64,000 nt of DNA from CAZOKH01 sp964580315 (GTDB lineage Bacteria > Chloroflexota > Anaerolineae > Anaerolineales > Anaerolineaceae). The notes under the pieces were generated by a model. It was not told the origin of the DNA and did not search any database. It saw only the letters and a program-made list of their open reading frames with translations. Positions within the stretch are counted from its first letter, which is position 1. Each line of letters opens with the position of its first letter. The translations under genes and the position numbers were made by a program. The stretch covers positions 1 to 64,000 of the forward strand of contig CAZOKH010000003.1 in the NCBI GenBank assembly GCA_964580315.1. The letters run 5' to 3'. Positions 24,303 to 33,299 of the stretch are shown here, in pieces.

Positions 24303-26215
24303 CGGCTTAAACCACTCTGAGAAGGCAATTTCTTCAATTTTCGGGCATCTCCCTGCCTCACCGTCAAGCCAATCTCATCCATATGCTCCAAAAGAGCCAG
24401 CGCATATCGGCGGCTGGTGCTGGCAAGGTCGCGAATTTCAGCAATGGTGAACGATTTTTGCAAACCGTAGGTTGATTCAATTTTTCCTAACAACTCTCTG
24501 TAATCTTCCTGCCTGAAAACCACCTCATCAGACACTGGAATCAACCAGTCCAGGTCAACCATGGCAAAATAAACATCTTTTCCCACTGCTTCCTGGCATT
24601 CACTTATCGTGGGTGGTGCAAAAGGAGCTGCTTTGAACAGGTTTAACAATTTATCGACGCTCTGTTTTTGTGCAGTGGAAAACCGGATTTGATGGTCCGC
24701 GCTCCACACCAGGCTGCCGTTTTGCGCAATTTTTCCATCCGCCATCAATGTTTGCAGTAGGAATTGATAGAATTTTCCGGTGAACTTCAGGCGGCTGCGC
24801 AGTTCTTCTCTGGGCGCCCCCTGGCGCAGCGGATTAGCCTGGTGGAAAGCGTTGATCTCTGCCGTCAAACGCTGCGATCCATCTTCAAACAAGATGCGCG
24901 CAATCGCCCATCCCAAATGTGATTTGTTCTCAACATCCAACCAGATTAGTTCACCTTGGTCAAACAATTCATCGGCAGCCTGCATTCCTTCTTCAACTGA
25001 CAACCGGGAGCGGGAAATCAACTCTTTCAAAGGTGTGGCGCCCACCTCTATGGCTGCCTGTAAAAGAATCTCTGCCGGTGATCCTTTAATCATTTTTTCG
25101 AGATTCTGCAGCACTTCTTTGGAAAATCGTTTGTGGCGCGCCTCGGGATGCGGATTCGCCACCGTGCCACCGCCCAATGTTTCACCGGGAGAAGGCCGGC
25201 GCAGCAGAAAATGATCTCCCCGCGCGACAACAACCGGCTCCTCTGTCTCCAGTTGCAGCCAACCCTGGGTTCCCGGTTTCAATTCATCTTCGCCCAACAA
25301 CCGCACACGGGCAATTACCGCCGTTGCGCCGGTGAACAATTTCACCTCCACATTGTGCTTCAGCGGAGCACTGACATCTTTCAACAGCCTGAAATTGACA
25401 TCGAATCGGGTGGTTTCCTGGTATAACCCGGGAAGGGATATGATATCTCCGCGATTAACCTGGCTGACATCAATACCGCTCAGGTTAATGGCAGTTCGGC
25501 TGCCCGGGATGGCTTCTTCTTCTTTGCGTTTGTGTGTTTGCAAACCGCGAATGCGGGCTTTCAACCCTTTTGGCAAAATAATTACCTCATCGCCCACATG
25601 CAATTTGCCGTCGCTCAATGTGCCGGTTACTACGGTTCCAAAACCCGCCATGGTAAAAACCCGGTCCACCGGCAAGCGCGGGCGTTTCAAATCTGCCCTG
25701 GGCGGGGTTTGCTGGATGATTTCTGAAAGCCTGTTTTTCAACTCATCCAGGCCGTCACCGCGCCTGGCCGAGACATGAATGATTGGCGCAGATTCCAGGA
25801 TTGTTCCGCGGGTTACCTCACGAATATCCGTTTCGATCATGTTAATCCATTCCGGATCGTCCACCAGGTCAATTTTTGTCAGGGCAATCACCCCACCCGG
25901 AATTTGCAAGAGATCGACAATCGCCAGGTGTTCGCGCGTTTGCGGCATAACCCCTTCGTCGCAGGCAATGACAAATAGAACCGCATCGATTCCCCCAATG
26001 CCGGCCAGCATGTTTTCAATAAAATCGCGATGACCGGGTACATCGACAATACCCACTTCCTCATCGCCGGGCAAAGTTAACCAGGCAAAACCCAGGTCAA
26101 TGGTCATTTCCCGCTGCTGCTCTTCCAGCAGGCGGTCGGGGTGAATGCCTGTCAATGCAGCAATCAGCGTTGATTTGCCGTGATCAACATGCCCCGCAGT
26201 GCCAATAACGTGCAT
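24299..26215 (-). CDS. selB: Selenocysteine-specific elongation factor SelB
   Basis: SelB (638 aa) brings selenocysteinyl-tRNA to in-frame UGA codons next to a SECIS hairpin. The GTPase domain is complete: GHVDHGKSTL (G1), DVPGHRDF (G3), ALTKIDLVD (G4) and VSARRGDGLDEL (G5). Domains II-III (FTMAGFGTVVTGT) and C-terminal winged-helix repeats that bind SECIS RNA follow, matching the family length (about 610-640). ATG 26215 is preferred (MHVIGTAGHVDHG; GGGGA upstream), with ATG 26227 overlapping the stop of the upstream coiled-coil gene as an alternative. No selA, selD or selC is in the window, nor did I find a clear in-frame UGA selenoprotein. Confidence 0.92.
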   Translation of the reverse strand: MHVIGTAGHVDHGKSTLIAALTGIHPDRLLEEQQREMTIDLGFAWLTLPGDEEVGIVDVPGHRDFIENMLAGIGGIDAVLFVIACDEGVMPQTREHLAIVDLLQIPGGVIALTKIDLVDDPEWINMIETDIREVTRGTILESAPIIHVSARRGDGLDELKNRLSEIIQQTPPRADLKRPRLPVDRVFTMAGFGTVVTGTLSDGKLHVGDEVIILPKGLKARIRGLQTHKRKEEEAIPGSRTAINLSGIDVSQVNRGDIISLPGLYQETTRFDVNFRLLKDVSAPLKHNVEVKLFTGATAVIARVRLLGEDELKPGTQGWLQLETEEPVVVARGDHFLLRRPSPGETLGGGTVANPHPEARHKRFSKEVLQNLEKMIKGSPAEILLQAAIEVGATPLKELISRSRLSVEEGMQAADELFDQGELIWLDVENKSHLGWAIARILFEDGSQRLTAEINAFHQANPLRQGAPREELRSRLKFTGKFYQFLLQTLMADGKIAQNGSLVWSADHQIRFSTAQKQSVDKLLNLFKAAPFAPPTISECQEAVGKDVYFAMVDLDWLIPVSDEVVFRQEDYRELLGKIESTYGLQKSFTIAEIRDLASTSRRYALALLEHMDEIGLTVRQGDARKLKKLPSQSGLSR

Positions 26216-26226
26216 TCCAATCCCCA

Positions 26227-27405
26227 TTAAGCATTTCGATTAAATGTCTTGTCGTACTCTTCAGCCCATTGGTGCAGCGAACCTAAGAACACCTGCAACC
26301 GCTTTTTAGTGTCATCCATCATCTGATCCATCAGGTCGCTAATTTCATGCGTCAAGTCTTCCAGGTGCACCAGGCGCTCATTTTGTTTTTCAAATTTTCT
26401 TTCTGCTTCGCGCATTTGCTCATCCTGAGTCAGGGTGTAATTCGTCCAGCGTTTTTGGTCATCGGCCTTAAACGCCACCCATTCCTGCCGGAAACGCTCT
26501 TCCAGCAAACGCTGCATTTCGGTAATCTCATTCACACGGCGTTCAAACCGCTGTTTTACCTCTTCAAAGGATTCCAGTGAGCGCTTGACCGTGCGGTGAG
26601 TTGAATCCAACTCTTGCATCTGTGCGTCCAGGTTCACCGCCTGGTTGGTAAACTCGGAGAAGCGGCCATCCCACTCTTTCCAGGTACGCTCCCGTTCAAT
26701 CGAAAGCAGCGTTTGCTTCTCGATAAATGACACCTGAGATTGACGCCGTTCCATTTCAGCAGCCTGATATTCATTCAAACGTAATTCCATCTTGCGCAGA
26801 TCGCCGCTTGCCACATCCAACTTTCCACGAATTTCATCCTGGCGTTTTCGCATGGCAGCCACTTCTGCCTGAACATCAGCCAGGCGTTTCGTATCTTGCC
26901 GTTGTGATTCGGTTAACAATCTCTGGCTGCGCCGGCTCTCTTCGTCAGCCTGAATGTTTTGATCAAGGTTCTTTTCCAACTCTTCCAGCGCGCGAGACAG
27001 GCGAATGTTTTCTTCAACACGCGCCTGAATACTGCTGCGTATCTCAGGAAAGACATCCAGTTCCTTTTTTAAATCAGCAAGCGCACGATTGATCACTTCC
27101 TGATCCTGGCGGCGGACTTTTTCCTGTTCGCGTTCATGCTCCTGGCGAATCTTTTCAATCGATTCCAGGCTTCTGCCAAACTCAACGCGAACATCAGCAA
27201 TGGCTGTATCAATCGAATCCATTCTTGCCATCATGGCTTTCGTGCGGATCAGCTCACTGCTCAGTTCATTAATTTCTTCTCTCTGCATACCAAATGAGGC
27301 TTCGATATTTTCCAGGCGTTTTTCCAGTGTGGCGATCATCGCCTGGTCTTTCTTTCGTTCACTATCCAGATGTTCAACTTTCTTTTGAATCTTTTCTTCT
27401 TCCAT
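26227..27405 (-). CDS. Coiled-coil protein of unknown function
   Basis: A 392-aa hydrophilic protein, almost wholly heptad-like and rich in Glu, Lys, Arg and Gln (for example EEKIQKKVEHLDSERKKDQA). It has no signal peptide, no membrane segment and no recognisable catalytic motif. A long rod-like or oligomeric scaffold is likely. The ATG has TGAGG five bases upstream. Its stop overlaps selB (TAATG), so the two are transcribed together, which could hint at a role near translation or simply gene packing. I do not recognise a family. Confidence 0.7.
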   Translation of the reverse strand: MEEEKIQKKVEHLDSERKKDQAMIATLEKRLENIEASFGMQREEINELSSELIRTKAMMARMDSIDTAIADVRVEFGRSLESIEKIRQEHEREQEKVRRQDQEVINRALADLKKELDVFPEIRSSIQARVEENIRLSRALEELEKNLDQNIQADEESRRSQRLLTESQRQDTKRLADVQAEVAAMRKRQDEIRGKLDVASGDLRKMELRLNEYQAAEMERRQSQVSFIEKQTLLSIERERTWKEWDGRFSEFTNQAVNLDAQMQELDSTHRTVKRSLESFEEVKQRFERRVNEITEMQRLLEERFRQEWVAFKADDQKRWTNYTLTQDEQMREAERKFEKQNERLVHLEDLTHEISDLMDQMMDDTKKRLQVFLGSLHQWAEEYDKTFNRNA

Positions 27406-27515
27406 GGAAACCTCACATATTCAACCGTTTGAACTGATCAACTGCGGTTGAGATTGTCACATTATTTTTGATAACCTTGAAATTTTACCAGTAAAGTGTT
27501 TCTGTTTACTGTGAA

Positions 27516-28913
27516 TTATATTCCAGCAATTTTGCCAAAGGCTTGCAGCAAATTGGTCATACTTGCCGAAAACAATTGCGGGAAAAAGCCCAATCCCAAC
27601 AGCAGCAGCACACCCACACCTAAAACAATCATTGAAAGCCGATTTTCCTGGAAAAGCCATTCTTCAGAATTGCTGTTCACAAAAACCGCCAGGGCACGAA
27701 AACCAGCCACAAGCATTCCAAAACTTCCAAGCATGCTAACGCCGGCAACGGTTGCCGATTGCTGTGCAATTTTTGCCAGCAGCGCAGATTGAGCCGGGAA
27801 ACCCGCCAGCAAAGGAAAACCGCCCATAGACAGGCAGCAAACCACAATCATAATCGCATAGGTCGGCTTTCTGCGGAAAAGCCCATTCAACGCATCCAGT
27901 TCCAATGAATTGGTCTCTTCCAGCAGTGAAAGCGTGAGAGACCAGAAAAGAAAACCAACCATGCGAGGGAGAATTAAAAAGGCAAATAATTTCAAGTCGC
28001 TATCCCTGGCAGCGCTTATCGCCAGAAGCGAAAAGCCGTTTTCAAAAATTAACGCATAGCCGATTATTCGCGCCAGGTTCTTTTCAAATGCTGCCCACAG
28101 TCCGGCGCTCGCCGCCATCAGCACCCCACTGATTTGAAGCGCCGAGGTCAGCATCTCGTTGTTCCACAACCAACCATAAGCATTCAAATAATCCAGCAGA
28201 TTGTTAAACACAACCAGTGGAAAAATACTGAACACAAAGCCAGCCAACAATGGATACGTTTCACCGGCCAGCATTGGCGCCCAGGTATAAAAAGGAAACA
28301 CCGCCAGCCAGATGGCAAATCCAAGCCCCAAAAATATGACTGCCTGGATCATCAACGGCTCGTTGGTTGGATTAATTTCAACCTCGGCTGAAGCCCAGCC
28401 TGCCAGCAAAATAAACGGCACTGCCAGGGTCTGAAAAATCAGGTATCGTAAAATTCCCTTGCGAGGTCTTTTAGATAAAGGCGCCAGCAGCGGCACGGTG
28501 AAAAGCACTGCCGTTTCAATCAGCAGCGCTGAATACAAAAACGGTTCAACGGCTGTGGCGGCTATTAACAAAGCCACTACGGCAATTCCCACAGCGGCAA
28601 AGGTTCTTTGAGCACGGGTAAGACAGGCGGCAAAGAACCAGGCGCTGCTAAAGAAAAAGACCAACATCAAAAAATAACGACTGTTGGCAGCCAGGATGAA
28701 TCGCCGTCCAAAAATTACAAAAACAGAAGGCAATGGAATGGACAACGGCCCCAATTCAAACCCGCGGTCAATTGGTGCCGCTGCAGCAAAAACCATCATG
28801 CCCAGGCAAAAAATGCCGGCTGCAAGAAAAGCACGTATTCGATCTTGCGGGTAATACCATAGCAAAGTCGCTGCAATCAGTGGAATGCCAATAAACAGGA
28901 AAGGTGCGCTCAT
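27516..28913 (-). CDS. Complex I/Mrp antiporter-like membrane subunit (NuoN/NuoM type)
   Basis: A 465-aa protein with about 13-14 predicted membrane helices, of the proton-conducting NuoL/M/N and MrpA/D family. The family's conserved acidic helix is suggested by LLIETAVLFTVPL, and the middle region FLGLGFAIWLAVFPFYTWAP resembles the GFxxKxAxxPFHxWLP motif, but the usual Lys is replaced (AIWLAVFPF), so ion translocation may be altered. Its ATG overlaps the previous gene by 4 bp. With the two genes upstream it forms a hydrophobic three-gene unit lacking any quinone-, NADH- or FeS-binding subunit. Confidence 0.65.
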   Translation of the reverse strand: MSAPFLFIGIPLIAATLLWYYPQDRIRAFLAAGIFCLGMMVFAAAAPIDRGFELGPLSIPLPSVFVIFGRRFILAANSRYFLMLVFFFSSAWFFAACLTRAQRTFAAVGIAVVALLIAATAVEPFLYSALLIETAVLFTVPLLAPLSKRPRKGILRYLIFQTLAVPFILLAGWASAEVEINPTNEPLMIQAVIFLGLGFAIWLAVFPFYTWAPMLAGETYPLLAGFVFSIFPLVVFNNLLDYLNAYGWLWNNEMLTSALQISGVLMAASAGLWAAFEKNLARIIGYALIFENGFSLLAISAARDSDLKLFAFLILPRMVGFLFWSLTLSLLEETNSLELDALNGLFRRKPTYAIMIVVCCLSMGGFPLLAGFPAQSALLAKIAQQSATVAGVSMLGSFGMLVAGFRALAVFVNSNSEEWLFQENRLSMIVLGVGVLLLLGLGFFPQLFSASMTNLLQAFGKIAGI

Positions 28914-29494
28914 GCTTCACTTTCTCTGGTGCTGCCCAACAAATAAACACCCGTCAATGCCAGGCCCAGGTTAACCAGGGCCAGCAAGCCGGCAACCAAC
29001 ACCGAAGTCTCGACCGCTGCATAGATAATTTCAAAACCCGCCAACACCGTCAAAAGCCCCACTACAACCCGCACAGTGTAGGTGGAAATTCCCAGTTGCA
29101 GCAGCCCCATCCCGACCAGGATTAATCCTCCCCACATAATCCGCAAATCAGCCGGGAACCATTCAGTCAAAATGGGCGCCATGGAAAAGACCAGCAGCCA
29201 CATCATGCCGGCTGCCAAAACCCTGAAAAGGCTGCCAGACGGCCCCAGGAACGCGTCTTCTTGCTGGTGAAAATTCGGTTGCGAAGCTCCAATCACTGAA
29301 CCGGCAATCCATCCCACAATTAATTTAATGGCAGCCAGGCCCAATGGCCAAACCGAGGCTGTCAAAAAGAAAACACCAAGATATTGAATCGCCATGGCAA
29401 TGATGAAACTGCGCCAATCCTGGCTGACCAGGACAATCAATGATGCTCCCATGATGATTAACACAGGGATAGTTGACAGGTCTGAGAAATTCAT
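28910..29494 (-). CDS. Small hydrophobic membrane subunit, NuoJ/K- or Mrp-like
   Basis: A 194-aa protein with five or six predicted membrane helices. The first part (VLIIMGASLIVLVSQDWRSF, MAIQYLGVFFL) resembles MrpC/NuoK-type helices, and a C-terminal stretch (VGLLTVLAGFEIIYAAVETS) has a Glu in a helix like NuoK. Assignment rests mainly on hydropathy and place between two larger antiporter-like genes, overlapping each by 4 bp (ATGA). ATG 29494 has a strong AGGAGGGG upstream. Function within a membrane ion-translocating module is inferred. Confidence 0.55.
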   Translation of the reverse strand: MNFSDLSTIPVLIIMGASLIVLVSQDWRSFIIAMAIQYLGVFFLTASVWPLGLAAIKLIVGWIAGSVIGASQPNFHQQEDAFLGPSGSLFRVLAAGMMWLLVFSMAPILTEWFPADLRIMWGGLILVGMGLLQLGISTYTVRVVVGLLTVLAGFEIIYAAVETSVLVAGLLALVNLGLALTGVYLLGSTRESEA

Positions 29495-31095
29495 CCTGCC
29501 CCTCCTGGTACAAGCAGGTACGATAATAACGCCAGGAACAACAACACCCACAAAATTCCACCATCACCTTCCAGAACCCGGGCCATGAACTGGATTAGCT
29601 TTTGCAACATCCGGTAGATGATGAGGATTAAGCGGTACAACCAGTCCAGGCTGAGCACACTGGCGATTTTCAACCACACAATACGAGAATAAACGGACAG
29701 CCAGTCTTCACTATCCAGATCAGCGGTCAGTACTTTACGGCGGTGCAAAAAGAGTATCCACCCGATTGACAACAACACAGAAATCAAAGCTCCCCACCAC
29801 ACGCCCAGGGTAAACGAGCCTTTCCATCCAGCGATTCCAATTATCCATTGCGCCGCAGGGAAAATCCCAATTCCGATGGGATATACGATGCGCACCCAGT
29901 TCTCCAGTTCATAATCATACTGGTCTCTGCGCAAAGCGTGACGAAAAAAGCCAATCATCAAAATGGCATGCCCCAGAATGGACAGGAAATCCAGCAAGGT
30001 AACAGGAAACACAATCAAACCAAACCAACCGCTGGCTGCCGGCGAAAACGGCAGGCCGCTCAGCCCCAGCAAACCCAGCATGGGAAGAAACAGAAACGCC
30101 GGTATTCTCCAGGAATACAGAAAAATCAACCCGCCGGACAAAACCATTGTTACGCCCCATGTCATCGCAGAAATGGGTTGTCCGCGAACGGCGCTGCCTA
30201 CCGCCAGGGCTGCCAGGGCAATCACCCAGTAAGGTCTGCCGTCCAGTTCATTTTTTGCCGCGTACCACATGACTGCGCCGTAAAGGGCAGCCAGGGTGGT
30301 CAGGATAAGCAGCGGCACAGCCAGCTCGGGTTGCACCACCGCAGCAGGCAGCCTTGAAAGAACCGACAGGCTTGTCGCCGCGGTTACCAGTCGGATAATC
30401 GTTCCAATTCCCCGCCGCAGGCGTATCTCTTCGCTGTAAGGCAAGTGCAGCGGGATGACTCCCAGGCGCAAACCAGCTCCCAACAACAGGTAAACCCCGG
30501 TTTCAGGTTTGATATTGGATAATTGAAACGGACTTGCCTGCGAATAGTTTTGCACAATCGACCAGACCACCAGCAGCGACCCAACCACTCTTGACCCCAG
30601 GGCAACCACAGTTTGTTGATTCAAGCGTGCCTGGTGTATGCTCCGAATGATGATCACAAAATCGGCAATGTCGATTAAAGTCCATGACAGGACCAACAGC
30701 AGCGGCGTGTTGGAAAAAACAGCCAGCAAACCAAATGCCGTCACAACCAGGCTTGACACCCAGACTTCAGGTTTTTGAACAAACTGGAATTGCAGCCGCG
30801 CCGACGCTGTGAGAATCACCCCCAGCATAAGACTGGCCAGGCTGAAGGCGTAATTCCAGGCAACATCATCAACCCGCAATTCAAAGGTATCAAAACCGCT
30901 GGCCAGCAATTGCCATGGATCCACAACTAACGGAGAAACCGGGATCCATCGCAAAGCCAGAATATACAACCACGCGATTAATGAACCGCTTATGGCAATC
31001 AGCCAGGCAACGCCATAATTGGGCTTCACCTGCTGAATAATCACAATAGCCAGGGCGGAAATCAGTAGAATAAGTACCGGTAATACAACCAGCAT
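29491..31095 (-). CDS. Complex I/Mrp antiporter-like membrane subunit (NuoL/M type)
   Basis: A 534-aa protein with about 14 predicted membrane helices plus a C-terminal extension with one more (ILWVLLFLALLSYLLVPGG), a NuoL-like layout. Family-like stretches are LLVLSWTLIDIADFVI, GAGLRLGVIPLHLPYSEE (cf. GxxxKxxxxPxHxWLP, with Arg in place of Lys) and GLLGLSGLPFSP (cf. SLaGiPPLaGF). It starts 10 bp after the hydantoinase stop without a clear Shine-Dalgarno and is probably coupled to it. Sequence drift is greater than in housekeeping Nuo subunits. Confidence 0.6.
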   Translation of the reverse strand: MLVVLPVLILLISALAIVIIQQVKPNYGVAWLIAISGSLIAWLYILALRWIPVSPLVVDPWQLLASGFDTFELRVDDVAWNYAFSLASLMLGVILTASARLQFQFVQKPEVWVSSLVVTAFGLLAVFSNTPLLLVLSWTLIDIADFVIIIRSIHQARLNQQTVVALGSRVVGSLLVVWSIVQNYSQASPFQLSNIKPETGVYLLLGAGLRLGVIPLHLPYSEEIRLRRGIGTIIRLVTAATSLSVLSRLPAAVVQPELAVPLLILTTLAALYGAVMWYAAKNELDGRPYWVIALAALAVGSAVRGQPISAMTWGVTMVLSGGLIFLYSWRIPAFLFLPMLGLLGLSGLPFSPAASGWFGLIVFPVTLLDFLSILGHAILMIGFFRHALRRDQYDYELENWVRIVYPIGIGIFPAAQWIIGIAGWKGSFTLGVWWGALISVLLSIGWILFLHRRKVLTADLDSEDWLSVYSRIVWLKIASVLSLDWLYRLILIIYRMLQKLIQFMARVLEGDGGILWVLLFLALLSYLLVPGGAG

Positions 31096-31105
31096 GGTTA
31101 TCTGT

Positions 31106-32527
31106 TTACAGGACAGGCGCAAATGGCTGCCGATGCAGATATCGCCCCATGCCCGCCTTTCCCAACCATTGGTCGCCGTCAACAATCATTTGACCGCGCA
31201 GGAAAACCTTTTCAGGGAATCCCACCAGTTCCCAACCTTCATAAAGATTGTAATCGGTGCGGTGCCTGGCAACCTCTACGCCATATTTGACACGCTTCTC
31301 CGGGTCCCACACCACAATATCAGCATCCGATCCAGGCAGCAAGGCGCCTTTCTGCGGGTAAACGCCAAATATTTTGGCCGGGTTCGTACTGGTTAGAGCC
31401 ACAAACTGGTTGGGAGTAATTTTTCCTGCCCCCACGCCGGTGGTCCACAAAACCGGCAGCCGATCGCCAACACCGGGCAGTCCGTTGGGAATTTTGGTGA
31501 AATCATCCTTCCCCAACTCTTTTCCTGGAATGGCGACCGATTTTCCTTCATAAAGAATGGGCTTGGTGCCGTCGAAGAAAAACGGACAATGATCTGTTCC
31601 CATGGTTTGAATGGTGCCTTCAGCCAGGCCTTTCCACAAACGTGCGTTATCTTCTTTGCTGCGCATGGGCGGCGAACAAATCCACTTGGCGCCGTCCGGT
31701 CGGCGCAATTCTTCAATGCTAAAGAATAAATAAGGCGGGCAGGTTTCTCCCATCACTTTCACCCCGTGCTCCCGGGCATATTGCAGCATATCCACCTCGC
31801 CAGCCATGTTCATGTGCACGATGTATAACGGTGCATCAGCCTGTGCCGATAATGATGCGGCCCGTAAAGCCGCTTCCACTTCGCCCCAACCCGGGCGGGT
31901 CAGCGCATGCCATTCGGGCGTTTTGTGCCCGGCCGCCAGCGCTTCTTCTACCAACACTTCAATCACATCGCCATTTTCAGCGTGCAGCATGGTCAACAAC
32001 CCATTTTCCCTGGCTACGCGCATTGTTCGGAAGATGTCGCCGTCTTGCAGGCGCATGCGTTTGTTGTATGCCGTAAAAACCTTTACCGTTGTGATACCTT
32101 CTTGGGGGAGTTGCGCAATTTCTCTGGCAACTTCTTCGTCAAAACGTTCCACATTCATGTGAAAACTAAAGTCAACCGCCGCCAGTGAGTCGGCGCGTTC
32201 GTGCCAGAGCTGAATGGAGGCAGCCATACTTCCCGGATAATGAGGAATAAAATCCATGACCGTGGTGGTTCCACCAAAAGCGGCTGCCTTATGTCCTGTG
32301 TAATGATCGTCTGACGAAACAGTATCAAACATGGGCAGGTTCAAATGTACATGCGGATCAACACCCCCGGGCATGATGATTTTTCCCTGCACATCTATAA
32401 CCCGGACATTACCATCAACCTGCAAATCTTTCCCAATTGCAACAGTTTTCTCATCTTCCACCAAAATATCAGCGACAAAGGTCTCTGATGCCGTAATTAT
32501 TTTTCCAGATCTGAGTAATACAGCCAT
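31106..32527 (-). CDS. Dihydropyrimidinase / hydantoinase-family cyclic amidohydrolase
   Basis: A 473-aa amidohydrolase that opens cyclic amides (dihydropyrimidines, hydantoins or purine-derived rings). Metal ligands are visible: DPHVH (57-61), the carboxylated Lys149 in TTVKVFTAY, HAENGD, IVHMN and GTDHCPFF. This set is that of dihydropyrimidinase/D-hydantoinase rather than allantoinase, although substrates overlap. It is divergent (with one hypothetical gene between) from the xanthine dehydrogenase-type operon, and upstream of the membrane trio. HyuA, a related protein, is part of known anaerobic purine-degrading clusters; this supports a role in nucleobase breakdown. Confidence 0.85.
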   Translation of the reverse strand: MAVLLRSGKIITASETFVADILVEDEKTVAIGKDLQVDGNVRVIDVQGKIIMPGGVDPHVHLNLPMFDTVSSDDHYTGHKAAAFGGTTTVMDFIPHYPGSMAASIQLWHERADSLAAVDFSFHMNVERFDEEVAREIAQLPQEGITTVKVFTAYNKRMRLQDGDIFRTMRVARENGLLTMLHAENGDVIEVLVEEALAAGHKTPEWHALTRPGWGEVEAALRAASLSAQADAPLYIVHMNMAGEVDMLQYAREHGVKVMGETCPPYLFFSIEELRRPDGAKWICSPPMRSKEDNARLWKGLAEGTIQTMGTDHCPFFFDGTKPILYEGKSVAIPGKELGKDDFTKIPNGLPGVGDRLPVLWTTGVGAGKITPNQFVALTSTNPAKIFGVYPQKGALLPGSDADIVVWDPEKRVKYGVEVARHRTDYNLYEGWELVGFPEKVFLRGQMIVDGDQWLGKAGMGRYLHRQPFAPVL

Positions 32528-32612
32528 AATGCTCCTCCTTCACAATTATTGGGATGAAGAACGTTTCAAGATGATTCTACCAGCCATGCGGGTACCATTT
32601 CAAATGAACTTT

Positions 32613-33200
32613 CTAAGAATTCGAGGGGGTATTCTGTTCGAAAAACAAATTCGAATTTCCCAGGAATGCCAGCAATGCGGGGTCGAGATCGAAATCCAGT
32701 TCCTGTTCATTACCGGTATGATATTCCTCATCGCGCCTGGCTCTCTCACACAATGCCCGCCACAGGTCGCGTCTCTCTTCAGCGCCCACCACCAGGTCAT
32801 GCAGTGTTCTGGCCTTCGAGAATAATTCACCGGTGGTGTATAAAAATGTTATTCTTTTCCACTCTTTAGCCAGAATTGGCTGAGGGAGTGTTTTCAGTTC
32901 GCCCAGTTGAATTTTGTAGTATTCTTCATTTGCCCTGGGATGGTTCGGTTCATCATTAAAAAGTTGCGCCCTGGTGGTCAATTCATGGCCGCGCACTTCA
33001 GCATAACTTTCAATACGCCACTGGTGGTCTGCACCAAACGCAGCCGTTTGATAAAATGCCAGGAAGTCCACATCAATCACCCTGGGAGAAAAACGCAGCG
33101 GGATGCGGTACCAGCCAAATAAACGCGCAATCTCCAGGTCGCGCGGAGCTGGCGTGATGCAGATCAATATCAAAGCAGATGAAGAGAGAATATCTGGCAT
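32613..33200 (-). CDS. Conserved-looking hypothetical protein
   Basis: A 195-aa soluble protein not assigned to a family. It begins with a hydrophobic beta-like segment (SSALILICITPAPRDLEIARLFG) and has compact, motif-like stretches: YRIPLRFSPRVIDVDFLAFYQ, IESYAEVRGHELTTR, YYKIQLGELKTLP and KRITFLYTTGELF. The balanced composition and lack of repeats support a real globular protein. It sits between the hydantoinase and the divergent xanthine dehydrogenase operon. The ribosome site is weak. I would not assign a function. Confidence 0.6.
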   Translation of the reverse strand: MPDILSSSALILICITPAPRDLEIARLFGWYRIPLRFSPRVIDVDFLAFYQTAAFGADHQWRIESYAEVRGHELTTRAQLFNDEPNHPRANEEYYKIQLGELKTLPQPILAKEWKRITFLYTTGELFSKARTLHDLVVGAEERRDLWRALCERARRDEEYHTGNEQELDFDLDPALLAFLGNSNLFFEQNTPSNS

Positions 33201-33299
33201 AAGATGCTTTTTACTGTGATATTTACTTTAAGCCATTATATAATTAATTTGCGTTGACCGTTTTTAATCATTCAATTCACATCAATTAAAGGATCATAC

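Noticed and set aside
24299..26215. A selenocysteine tRNA gene or SECIS near selB
   Set aside because: Flanking gaps are short and are accounted for by promoters, leaders and terminators; no long-arm tRNA fold was recognised.
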